DNA from: JAFLBI01 sp964616465
GTDB lineage: Bacteria; Bacteroidota; Bacteroidia; Chitinophagales; Chitinophagaceae
Length of the DNA: 64,000 bases
Assembly (NCBI GenBank): GCA_964616465.1
Contig: CAZTTO010000017.1
Location: 1-64,000 of the forward strand
Direction: 5' to 3'
Shown piece after piece: positions 9,392 to 17,358 of this stretch; the first letter of the stretch is position 1, and each line of letters starts with the position of its first letter. The translations under genes and the position numbers were made by a program. Under the pieces are notes generated by a model. The model saw nothing but the letters and a program-made list of their open reading frames with translations. It had not been told where the DNA came from and did no database searches.

Positions 9392-9470
9392 ATGCATTTA
9401 TTTGCTTATACACCTCAAATTCTAATAACTTTCTAATAGCAGATACTGCAGATGTAGATTCTTATGAAAG

Positions 9471-9478
9471 TAGTTTTG
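9471..9478 (+). promoter_or_regulatory. Bacteroidota -7 box for the outer-membrane protein gene
   Basis: TAGTTTTG matches TAnnTTTG about 20 bases before the ATG at 9498. It suggests the barrel gene has its own promoter in addition to any read-through from the two-component genes. Confidence 0.35.
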
Positions 9479-9497
9479 CATCCTTAAATGCAGGGCT

Positions 9498-10979
9498 ATG
9501 AAGAAGGTGATAAGCAGCATAGTGATATTTTTATTTGTTTTCAATTTGATTTTAAGTGCTCAAACAGATCCAATCGTTGCCTTGGATTCAGTCAAATCAC
9601 TTCCTTTCTTTATTCATCCATCTAAAAAAATGTCTGATGACGAATTGAAGCATAAAAAAGAAGGATATTTTATTACTGGATTACCCGAGCTTGAACAAAA
9701 TCCGATCAATGGACTCGGGGTTGGAGCGAATATTTATTTATTCAATAACCAAAAAAAGGACAATCCATTTTTTCCTTATACGCCATATAGAGAACGTTAT
9801 ACTGCATTTTTCAAAGCTTTTGAAAGTGGTAAATGGCAGGGGGCATTGAATATGGATTTCCCTTACATCTTTAATTCTAAATGGCGTTTGCGTGTAGATG
9901 CTGTATTTGAGAATGATCCTAATTTTCAATATTTCGGATTTGGTGCAAATACAATGCAACCTCTTCGATTTTTAGATAAGCGTCAAGGTGTTGTGCGCAA
10001 CTTCGATAAATTCAATGATTATTTTAGAAACTTAGCGGTTATTAGAGAGGGTAGGCCTTCTTTAGGAGAGGCCAATTTGGTAACTGATCGCCATTATAAT
10101 GAGATTGATTACTCGGAGCAGCTGATTAATATTTTGGCTGAAAAAACGTTTGCAGGTGGGAGAGGTAGATTGATGCTTGGTTACGAATTATTGTTTACAC
10201 AAGTAAGGGATTATTTTAATAGAACAGCTGAAGAAGCATTTGATTTAAATGGGAAGCCAGTTGCAAATGTTATAAATGGCAAAACAAGACTTACAGAAGA
10301 TTTTTTAGGTGTTACCCCTGGTAATCCATGGGGCAGAAGAAATATTGCTGGATATGAAGGAGGAAGAGAGGGTATTATTGCCTTTGCTATTATGTATGAT
10401 ACACGCGATTTTGAGCCCGATCCAACAAAAGGTGTATTTTTAGAATATTCGCATGAACACTCTCATAAGTGGACTGGCTCAGAATTCTCTTTTGATAAAA
10501 ATTTGATTCAAGCAATTGGATATCAAAAATTATTTCCAGGCAAAATTCAAAGAATGGTATTGGCTGCACATGCAAGTCTGGGGTATATATGGGGGTCTCG
10601 TGTTCCTTTTTATGAAGCCATGGATATTTCTAGTCAGGCTGAAGCAGGCGGCACAGAAGTATTAGGTGGATTTAGATCATTAAGAGGTTTTAGAGAGTAT
10701 CGCTTTGTGGGTCCAGTAACTGGACTAATTAATATTGAATTAAGAACTAGGGTTGCACAAGCCAAGCTTTTTAAGCAGCATTTTACATGGGATATTTTAC
10801 CTTTTTTTGATGCAGGAAGGGTTTGGGATAGATTGGGTGATCTGAGCTTGCAAAACTTTCAATCCAGTTATGGTGCTGGGATTAGAATGGCTTGGAATCA
10901 ATCTACTATTCTAAGAGCCGATTGGGGTAGAAGTAGAGAAGGGACTCAATTTTTCTTTGGCTTCTCGCATATTTTTTAA
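9498..10979 (+). CDS. Outer-membrane barrel protein, BamA/surface-antigen D15-like
   Basis: A 493-residue protein with an N-terminal signal peptide ending near SAQT. Alternating beta-strand pattern follows through to a C-terminal FFFGFSHIF, the aromatic-terminated strand recognised by the BAM machine. The region near residues 395-410 (GGFRSLRGFREYRFVG) corresponds to the conserved (V/I)RG-F/Y loop motif of the Omp85 family. There is no room for multiple POTRA domains, so it is a short barrel-type member rather than BamA itself. It lies 106 bases after the two-component genes and overlaps the convergent rhodanese gene by 4 bases. Function likely in export or uptake at the outer membrane; specific role unknown. 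Confidence 0.75.
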   Translation: MKKVISSIVIFLFVFNLILSAQTDPIVALDSVKSLPFFIHPSKKMSDDELKHKKEGYFITGLPELEQNPINGLGVGANIYLFNNQKKDNPFFPYTPYRERYTAFFKAFESGKWQGALNMDFPYIFNSKWRLRVDAVFENDPNFQYFGFGANTMQPLRFLDKRQGVVRNFDKFNDYFRNLAVIREGRPSLGEANLVTDRHYNEIDYSEQLINILAEKTFAGGRGRLMLGYELLFTQVRDYFNRTAEEAFDLNGKPVANVINGKTRLTEDFLGVTPGNPWGRRNIAGYEGGREGIIAFAIMYDTRDFEPDPTKGVFLEYSHEHSHKWTGSEFSFDKNLIQAIGYQKLFPGKIQRMVLAAHASLGYIWGSRVPFYEAMDISSQAEAGGTEVLGGFRSLRGFREYRFVGPVTGLINIELRTRVAQAKLFKQHFTWDILPFFDAGRVWDRLGDLSLQNFQSSYGAGIRMAWNQSTILRADWGRSREGTQFFFGFSHIF

Positions 10980-11287
10980 TGGCTTTCACGATCAAGCATA
11001 TTCATCCAGGCTTCTATTCCGCCCGACAAATTATATAACGGTAATTCCCCCAATTTCGCCTCTAATCGCTGTATTGCAATCATGCTCCTTATTCCTTTTC
11101 TGCAGTACACAACAGTAGGTTGGGGTTCATTAAACGCCTCCATATGTTGCATAATTTCTCCGAGTGGGATAAGCTTGCCACCTATATTGTATGCTTGATG
11201 TTCAAAAGTTTCTCTAACATCAATTAGTTGAATAGGCTCGCCGTTATCCAAGCGTTCTTTTAATTCTATAGGATTGATTTCTTGCAT
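10976..11287 (-). CDS. Rhodanese-like domain protein
   Basis: Single-domain rhodanese of 103 residues. The N-terminal IQLIDVRETFEHQAYNIGG matches the family start and Cys62 in VVYCRKGIRS is the persulfide-carrying active cysteine. Such small rhodaneses pass sulfur between thiol carriers in the cytoplasm. It begins one base from the stop of kup, so it is likely cotranscribed with the potassium transporter, though a functional link is not evident. Confidence 0.9.
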   Translation of the reverse strand: MQEINPIELKERLDNGEPIQLIDVRETFEHQAYNIGGKLIPLGEIMQHMEAFNEPQPTVVYCRKGIRSMIAIQRLEAKLGELPLYNLSGGIEAWMNMLDRESH

Positions 11288-11288
11288 G

Positions 11289-13283
11289 TTAACCCTCTCC
11301 TTCGTTTAAGTCAGAGTCAATTCTTCTTAATCGAAGATTTGTAACCGGTGCAACAATAAGCGGAAATTTTTCTACACTTACTGTACTTGGGTCTAATCCA
11401 AAACCTCTCTCTTCAGATAAGCTCACCTCTTTAATCCAGAAGTAGAGTTTCATAACTATGCGTTCAAAAAAAGGCAATTCGTTGTCTTGACTCAAATATT
11501 TTTCCATAACTACAAACTGAAAGTCACCAGTTACATTGTTTCGCTCAAGACTTTCATATCTGCTGGTAATATTCACTTCTTTATTCTTTACCAAATCCTC
11601 CACCACTTTTCTGAACATGAGATTGATACGTTGTTCAACCCTAAATCCAAGTCTAAACTCAACTCGAATAATATCATTAGGAATAATATGTGTAACACTG
11701 TAATCGCAAGTATAAGGCTCATCCAATACATCAACGTGCACAAACCAATATATGTCTGCACGTTTGGGTTTCTTGTTTAAAATGGAGTAAATAATTTTAT
11801 GCTCAATTTCTTTAGGGTTATTTGCACTGGTCATGTACACTAAGTGTGTGGCATGCTTTGGAATACTTTTATCATTACTCAATTCTTGAATCATTGGAAT
11901 GTAATGTTCCAATCGAACAAATTCTACGTATCTGTTTTTAATTTTTCTGCTGCGGAACCAGATGTACATTACAGCAAACATGATGGTAGCAAGCAAAATG
12001 GTAATATAGCCGCCGTCAAAAAACTTGTGGGATAGAGCCGATAAGAATGCAATTTCTATAATGATATAGATGGCAAGAAATAGATATATCCAAAATGCTT
12101 TTATCCTATGTATGACTAAATAATTTGAAAACAGTATGGTAGTTGCAATCATAGTAATGATAATTGCTAGTCCATAAGCAGCTTCCATTCTGGCCGACTC
12201 TTTGAAATATAGAACTATGCTAATACATCCTATGAATAAAATTGTGTTTAGTCCGGGTATATATAACTGTCCTTTTTCTTCACTCGGATAATTTATTTTC
12301 ATTTTTGGCCATAGATTCAGGCGTAAAGCTTCACTAATCAAAGTGTAAGAACCAGCAATCATAGCCTGACTGGCAATAATCGCAGCACTGGTAGCTACAA
12401 TAACACCTATTAAAACAAACCAATTTGGCATTAAAGCATAAAAGGAATTTAGGTTAGAGCTTTCCTTCATAGCAGCGTCAATCAAAACCCCTTTCTTACT
12501 CGCTAATAAATTAGCACCTTGTCCAAGGTAATTGAGTAATAAACATGTTTTCACATAAGTCCAGCTTATTCTAATATTACTACGCCCGCAGTGACCTAAG
12601 TCGCTGTAAAGGGCTTCACCCCCTGTGGTACATAAGAAAACTGCGCCTAGGAGAGTAAATGCGCCATCATAGTTCATTAGAAAATTATAAGCATACCATG
12701 GATTAAACGCTTCTAGAATACTAAAATCATCACTTATATGAATAGTACCAAGAACAGCAATCATGGTAAACCATATAAGCATTATAGGGCCAAACCATTT
12801 TCCAATATAGCCAGTACCAAATTGTTGAAAGAAAAAGAAAACGGTCATAATACCTAGCACGATGTACATGATTGAATTGGTACTTATATCATGTAAAGCG
12901 GGAATATTTTTCAACCCTTCAACAGCCGCTGTTATTGAAATAGGCGGAGTAATAATACCATCAGCTAGAAGTGAGCCGCCTCCAATCATAGCGGGAATAA
13001 CCAACCACTTTCTTCGTCTCCTAACTAACGCATAGAGAGCAAAAGTTCCACCCTCTCCTTTATTATCGGCTCTTAGAATAAGCACCACGTATTTAATGGT
13101 TGTCATTAAAGTAATGGTCCAGATAATACACGACAGGCTTCCTTTGATCAAATTCTCATCAATTAGCCTGCCATTTATAATAGAATTGAATACGTAGAGT
13201 GGTGAGGTGCCTATATCGCCGTAGATAATTCCTAGTGCAATTAAAAGTCCAGCGGCGGTTGTTTTATTGGTTTGCTTGCCCAC
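11289..13283 (-). CDS. kup: Low-affinity potassium transport system protein Kup
   Basis: Inner-membrane K+/H+ symporter of the KUP/HAK family, 664 residues. The N-terminal signature ALGIIYGDIGTSPLYV and the GGTFALYALVRR loop are diagnostic. About twelve membrane helices cover residues 10-440 and a cytoplasmic C-terminal domain follows, as in E. coli Kup (622 residues). ATG at 13283. The only oddity is the rhodanese gene one base downstream. Confidence 0.96.
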   Translation of the reverse strand: MGKQTNKTTAAGLLIALGIIYGDIGTSPLYVFNSIINGRLIDENLIKGSLSCIIWTITLMTTIKYVVLILRADNKGEGGTFALYALVRRRRKWLVIPAMIGGGSLLADGIITPPISITAAVEGLKNIPALHDISTNSIMYIVLGIMTVFFFFQQFGTGYIGKWFGPIMLIWFTMIAVLGTIHISDDFSILEAFNPWYAYNFLMNYDGAFTLLGAVFLCTTGGEALYSDLGHCGRSNIRISWTYVKTCLLLNYLGQGANLLASKKGVLIDAAMKESSNLNSFYALMPNWFVLIGVIVATSAAIIASQAMIAGSYTLISEALRLNLWPKMKINYPSEEKGQLYIPGLNTILFIGCISIVLYFKESARMEAAYGLAIIITMIATTILFSNYLVIHRIKAFWIYLFLAIYIIIEIAFLSALSHKFFDGGYITILLATIMFAVMYIWFRSRKIKNRYVEFVRLEHYIPMIQELSNDKSIPKHATHLVYMTSANNPKEIEHKIIYSILNKKPKRADIYWFVHVDVLDEPYTCDYSVTHIIPNDIIRVEFRLGFRVEQRINLMFRKVVEDLVKNKEVNITSRYESLERNNVTGDFQFVVMEKYLSQDNELPFFERIVMKLYFWIKEVSLSEERGFGLDPSTVSVEKFPLIVAPVTNLRLRRIDSDLNEGEG

Positions 13284-13458
13284 AAAAAATTGATTAATGG
13301 TGGATTTTTATAAAACAAATGTAGGGTTTCTGAAAAATCAGCCAAGCATTTGTGATAAATCTGTGAAGAACTGTTAATTTGTAGGCCTTCTCATGAAGTG
13401 GCATGGTTTTAGCCTCGCTAATTTAAATTGGTTTCGAAGGCTAACAATGAAAACCTGT

Positions 13459-13466
13459 TATTTTTG
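13459..13466 (+). promoter_or_regulatory. Bacteroidota -7 box upstream of the Met/Trp-rich protein gene
   Basis: TATTTTTG matches TAnnTTTG about 18 bases before the ATG at 13484, giving a very short leader. No clear -33 box. Confidence 0.3.
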
Positions 13467-13483
13467 AATATAAATCTTTAGAT

Positions 13484-15085
13484 ATGCGTTCGTGGATAGT
13501 GTTATTTATGATTTTTTGGGGATGGACAAGCGCTTCGGCGCAACGTGCTGTGTTTTCTGAACCGGATAGGGAAGATAGTCGAGAAATGGCTTTTGAAATT
13601 ATTGGACGAATGGGCGGAAACATTCATGTATATAAAGGGGATAGGTCTAACCATTTTATTTCTCTTTTTGACATGAATATGAAGCAGGTTAAAAAACATA
13701 AGCTCGATTTTATTCCAGAAAAGGTATTCAATATTGATTTCTTGGCCTACCGCGATTATTATTTGATGTTCTATCAGTTTCAAAGAAAGAACATTGTTTA
13801 TGCTATGGGGGTACGTATGGATTCTGATGGGAAAAAAGTAGGTGAACCTGTTGTCATGGATACAACTCAAATTGGATACAGTGCGTCTAACAAAATTTAT
13901 TCAGTCATTAATAGTGAGGACAAAGAACATATTCTTGTTTTCAAAATCAGCAAAAAACTAGAAAAACAGCACACTGTATCAATTGTACATTATAATAAAA
14001 ATTTGGCTGAACTAAGCAAAGATCAAATTTCTATTGCTATGCCAGATAGAAATGATCAATTAACAGGTTTTGAAGTAGACAATAAAGGAAATCTTGTATT
14101 CATGAGAACTTCAAGTACGCTGAGACAAGAGAATGCCATTAATAAATTGAGTTTAATTATTAAGCCTGCTGAGAGTTCTGATGCTGCATCTATTCGGGTT
14201 AAAGATGTGGAAATTAAAAGTATGTTTTTGGATGACGTGCATTTAAAAGTTGATAATCAAAATAAAAATTTAATCATCACCGCTCTCTTTACAAAAGTGC
14301 GTAGAGGTAATATAGACGGTATTTTTAATTATGTTTTTGATGCAGAAGCACTTCAGGAAAGAGCGTCTGTGGCAACGATATTCGATGATCAATTGCGTAA
14401 TGATTCTAAAAGTGATAATTCTTTAAAAACAGCTTTCAATGAATTCTATTTAAAAAATATCATAGTTAGGAAAGATGGAGGATTTATTGTTGCTGCTGAA
14501 TCTATGTATACTAATTCAAGGGGTTCAGGTGGTCCGGTAAGTAGATGGGATATGATGGCTATGGGTGGCCCAATGGGTATGATGAGTCCCATGGATTTTT
14601 ATATGTGGAATGGAGGATGGGGAATGAATCCTTGGATGTGGAACAGCCCAATGATGTGGGGTAGCCCATGGGGAATGAGTCCTTGGATGATGAACCCCAT
14701 GTGGGGAAGGGGTGCACAAAATGTGAATCGATTTTATGCAGACAATGTAGCTGTTTTATCATTCGATGCAAATGGAAAAATGGAATGGGGCAATGTAATC
14801 CGGAAATCTCAGTTCGACGATAACTCTGATAATAGGCTTTACTATGGATTAGCAAATACGGGTGATAAACTTCACTTTATATTTAATATTCAAGATCGTC
14901 GCGATTGGGTTATGATTGATCAAAGTATTGATGGTGATGGTCAAATAACTCGCAATCCGAGTATTAAAAATCTTGATAAAGGGTTTGATTTTATGCCAAG
15001 ATATGCGCGTCAAATTGGAGCACGTCAAATTGTAGTGCCTTTTATGCATAGGAACTATCTTTGTTTTTTACGATTAGAAATTTAA
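13484..15085 (+). CDS. Secreted protein of unknown function with a Met/Trp/Gly/Pro-rich segment
   Basis: A 533-residue protein with an N-terminal signal peptide (residues 1-20, ending SASAQ). I recognise no family. Residues about 21-340 and 415-533 look like globular beta-rich sequence (repeated FDMNMKQVKKHKLDF and VLSFDANGKMEWGNV type strands), reminiscent of propeller proteins. Between them, at about 345-412, sits a low-complexity stretch made almost only of Met, Trp, Gly, Pro and Asn, with units such as MMSPMDFYMWNGGWGMNPW. Methionine-rich segments bind Cu(I)/Ag(I) in other periplasmic proteins; that role here is speculation. It precedes the DUF6427 gene by 10 bases, so the two may be one transcript. 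Confidence 0.75.
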   Translation: MRSWIVLFMIFWGWTSASAQRAVFSEPDREDSREMAFEIIGRMGGNIHVYKGDRSNHFISLFDMNMKQVKKHKLDFIPEKVFNIDFLAYRDYYLMFYQFQRKNIVYAMGVRMDSDGKKVGEPVVMDTTQIGYSASNKIYSVINSEDKEHILVFKISKKLEKQHTVSIVHYNKNLAELSKDQISIAMPDRNDQLTGFEVDNKGNLVFMRTSSTLRQENAINKLSLIIKPAESSDAASIRVKDVEIKSMFLDDVHLKVDNQNKNLIITALFTKVRRGNIDGIFNYVFDAEALQERASVATIFDDQLRNDSKSDNSLKTAFNEFYLKNIIVRKDGGFIVAAESMYTNSRGSGGPVSRWDMMAMGGPMGMMSPMDFYMWNGGWGMNPWMWNSPMMWGSPWGMSPWMMNPMWGRGAQNVNRFYADNVAVLSFDANGKMEWGNVIRKSQFDDNSDNRLYYGLANTGDKLHFIFNIQDRRDWVMIDQSIDGDGQITRNPSIKNLDKGFDFMPRYARQIGARQIVVPFMHRNYLCFLRLEI

Positions 15086-15095
15086 CCCTATATCC

Positions 15096-16082
15096 TTGGT
15101 TCGATTATTTCAAAAATCAGGTCCCGCACCTGCTCTTCTACTTTTTATATGTACTTGGCTTGTACATATACACATGGTATTTGTTCCAATGAGTGTAGTC
15201 CCATCCCCAGAGAACGGATGGCTAAGTTATATTGTAAATCACCTCTTTATTCATTTTAAACCCGTAATACTCTATTTATTCTATGTGCTCATAGTTTTTA
15301 CACAGGCAATTTGGCTCAATGTATGGGTAGATAGCAATAAAGTCATTCACCAGCCAGGATATACCGTAGCATTGGCTTATATTTTATTTACTGGTTTACT
15401 ACCTCAATGGGCATCTATATCGGCTGCTCTTTTATCAAACTTTTTAATGCTTGCCCTTATTTCAATAGCGAGCTCCATTTACATGCATCCAGCGGCAAGG
15501 GTGAGGGTCTTTAACTTAGGATTATTATTAGGAAGCTCAATTTTGTTATACGAGCCCTTCATTTTACTTATTCCGGGTTTTTTAATTGCAATAGCGATGT
15601 TGCGTCCATTTAAACTACAGGAATTCATTTTATATTTAGCTGGTTTGCTCTTACCTTATTACTTCTTAGGGGCAGGGTTATTTTGGATGGATGAAATTCA
15701 TAAAATGAAGTCATTCCTACCAAATTTTGAACTGAAACTTCCCTTTTCATATCAATACCTGCCAATTTGGTTGGCGGGTTCACTGTTGTTACTGTTTTTA
15801 TTAGTTGGTTTAAGTAATTGGGTAAACCGCTCGTCTAGGATGCTCATTCAACAAAGAAAGTATGGTTGGATGCTTGCCCAACTTTTGTTATGGATTTTAC
15901 CAGTCCCTTATCTCATTGTTGGAACCAGTATTTCAGATACGGCTATCAGTTTAATTCCCATTGCAACTTTTAGCTCCCTTGTTTTCTTACAATCGCGTAA
16001 AAGTTGGCTACCAGGTATTTTTTTCTGGACAACCATTGCCTTAGTGGCTTATATTAGGTTTTTATTGGTAAAAAACTCATGA
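15096..16082 (+). CDS. DUF6427-like multi-pass membrane protein
   Basis: A 328-residue integral membrane protein with about nine hydrophobic helices and no soluble domain. The N-terminus (VRLFQKSGPAPALLL) and the central ARVRVFNLGLLLGSSILLYEPF segment resemble the Bacteroidota DUF6427 family, whose function is unknown. The reading frame begins with a TTG at 15096, 10 bases after the previous stop; the next in-frame ATG is internal to the first helix, so TTG is preferred. No catalytic motifs seen. Confidence 0.7.
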   Translation: MVRLFQKSGPAPALLLFICTWLVHIHMVFVPMSVVPSPENGWLSYIVNHLFIHFKPVILYLFYVLIVFTQAIWLNVWVDSNKVIHQPGYTVALAYILFTGLLPQWASISAALLSNFLMLALISIASSIYMHPAARVRVFNLGLLLGSSILLYEPFILLIPGFLIAIAMLRPFKLQEFILYLAGLLLPYYFLGAGLFWMDEIHKMKSFLPNFELKLPFSYQYLPIWLAGSLLLLFLLVGLSNWVNRSSRMLIQQRKYGWMLAQLLLWILPVPYLIVGTSISDTAISLIPIATFSSLVFLQSRKSWLPGIFFWTTIALVAYIRFLLVKNS

Positions 16083-16101
16083 TCTCTTTGTTTGAAAGAG
16101 T

Positions 16102-16109
16102 TACCTTTG
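16102..16109 (+). promoter_or_regulatory. Bacteroidota -7 box for purQ
   Basis: TACCTTTG matches TAnnTTTG. The predicted leader to the ATG at 16213 is about 100 bases and contains the perfect 14-bp palindrome GTGAGTATACTCAC at 16123-16136, a possible operator. Confidence 0.35.
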
Positions 16110-16212
16110 CATAGATTTTTATGTGAGTATACTCACCAGATTTGGTTGTATACGAAGCTTCGGTAGATCATTCAATAAATAAAAACGCCTATAAAGGCCA
16201 TAAAATACGAGT

Positions 16213-16872
16213 ATGAAATTTGGAATTGTTGTTTTTCCTGGTTCTAACTGCGATAAAGATATGCAACATGCATTATCTGTTGATTTAGGACAACAAGTTG
16301 AAATGTTGTGGCATAAAGATCAAGATTTAAGCCACTTTACAAAAGACGATTGTATTGTTTTACCAGGTGGATTTTCGTATGGAGATTATTTGCGATGTGG
16401 AGCAATTGCTCGCTTTTCTCCAATGATGCAGTCTGTAATCACATTCGCTGAAAATGGTGGCAAGGTTCTAGGCGTTTGTAATGGATTTCAAATTCTTTGT
16501 GAAAGTGGACTACTTCCAGGTGCTCTGCTTCAAAATAACCACCAGCAATTCTCATGTAAAAATGTTTTCATAAAAGGAAGTGACAACAAACCGCTTCAAA
16601 TTCCAATTGCCCATGGCGAAGGAAGATATTATGCCGATGAGTCAACTTTGAACCAATTACACAGCAATGGACAAATCTTATTTACTTATTGCGGAAAGGG
16701 TGGCGAATCAGGAGCAGAATATAATCCAAATGGTGCGGTGCGTGATATAGCAGGAATTTGTAATGCATCAAGAAATGTATTTGGTATGATGCCGCATCCC
16801 GAACGTGCAACTTCTTCGGTTTTGAACAACCAAGATGGTATTGCTGTTTTTAAACAATTAGGACTTATATAA
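16213..16872 (+). CDS. purQ: Phosphoribosylformylglycinamidine synthase subunit PurQ
   Basis: Glutaminase subunit of the fourth step of purine synthesis, supplying ammonia to PurL to turn FGAR into FGAM. The 219-residue class I amidotransferase has the nucleophile Cys89 (GVCNGFQIL) and the His195/Glu197 pair (MPHPER). It is a separate subunit here, so PurL and PurS should be encoded elsewhere in the genome. The leader carries a palindrome. The following DsbD-related genes begin 11 bases downstream and may share the transcript. Confidence 0.95.
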   Translation: MKFGIVVFPGSNCDKDMQHALSVDLGQQVEMLWHKDQDLSHFTKDDCIVLPGGFSYGDYLRCGAIARFSPMMQSVITFAENGGKVLGVCNGFQILCESGLLPGALLQNNHQQFSCKNVFIKGSDNKPLQIPIAHGEGRYYADESTLNQLHSNGQILFTYCGKGGESGAEYNPNGAVRDIAGICNASRNVFGMMPHPERATSSVLNNQDGIAVFKQLGLI

Positions 16873-16883
16873 ATCAAATCTAT

Positions 16884-17339
16884 ATGAAAAACGTATTCTT
16901 AAGCTTGATAGCTATTTGCAGCATTTCTTTCGTGCAGGCACAATTAAAAAAAGATCCAGTTACTTGGACTTTTACTGTATCAAAAAAGTCTGCTGATACT
17001 TATGTTGTCACAGCATCTGCTCAAGTTCCTAAGCCTTGGCATATTTATTCTCAAAATACACCTGCAGGAGGTCCAGTTCCAACTTCTGTAAAGTTTAAGG
17101 CGAATCCGCTTGTAACAGTTGTTGGCAAAACCAAAGAAGCTGGTAAGATGCAGAAAGTATATGATGAAAATTTTGGAGTAGATGTATTGTATTACTCCAA
17201 TGAGTTGGTGTTGTCACAAGAGGTTAAAGTGAAAAACAAAGTAAAAACAACTTTAAGTGGTACTGTTGAGTATATGGTATGCGATGATAAAGAATGTTTG
17301 CCTCCAACCCGCAAAACATTCGAAGTGAGTTTGCAGTAA
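16884..17339 (+). CDS. Periplasmic DsbD N-terminal-domain protein
   Basis: Small exported protein of 151 residues with a signal peptide (about 1-19) and one domain of the DsbD alpha (N-terminal) type. The typical features are KPWHIYSQNTPAGGPVPTS and a C-terminal pair of cysteines in MVCDDKECLPP. In DsbD the equivalent Cys pair passes electrons to periplasmic partners. The gene lies 19 bases before a full DsbD-like gene, whose own N-terminal domain seems to lack this pair (it has KVLLSAYVGKGDE instead). I infer that this free protein supplies the thiol relay the fused domain has lost. Confidence 0.8.
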   Translation: MKNVFLSLIAICSISFVQAQLKKDPVTWTFTVSKKSADTYVVTASAQVPKPWHIYSQNTPAGGPVPTSVKFKANPLVTVVGKTKEAGKMQKVYDENFGVDVLYYSNELVLSQEVKVKNKVKTTLSGTVEYMVCDDKECLPPTRKTFEVSLQ

Positions 17340-17358
17340 TTCAATTTAAATCGCCCCC

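Noticed and set aside
14525..14855. Two overlapping open frames on the minus strand, rich in His/Pro/Ser
   Set aside because: They are antisense shadows of the Met/Trp-rich segment.
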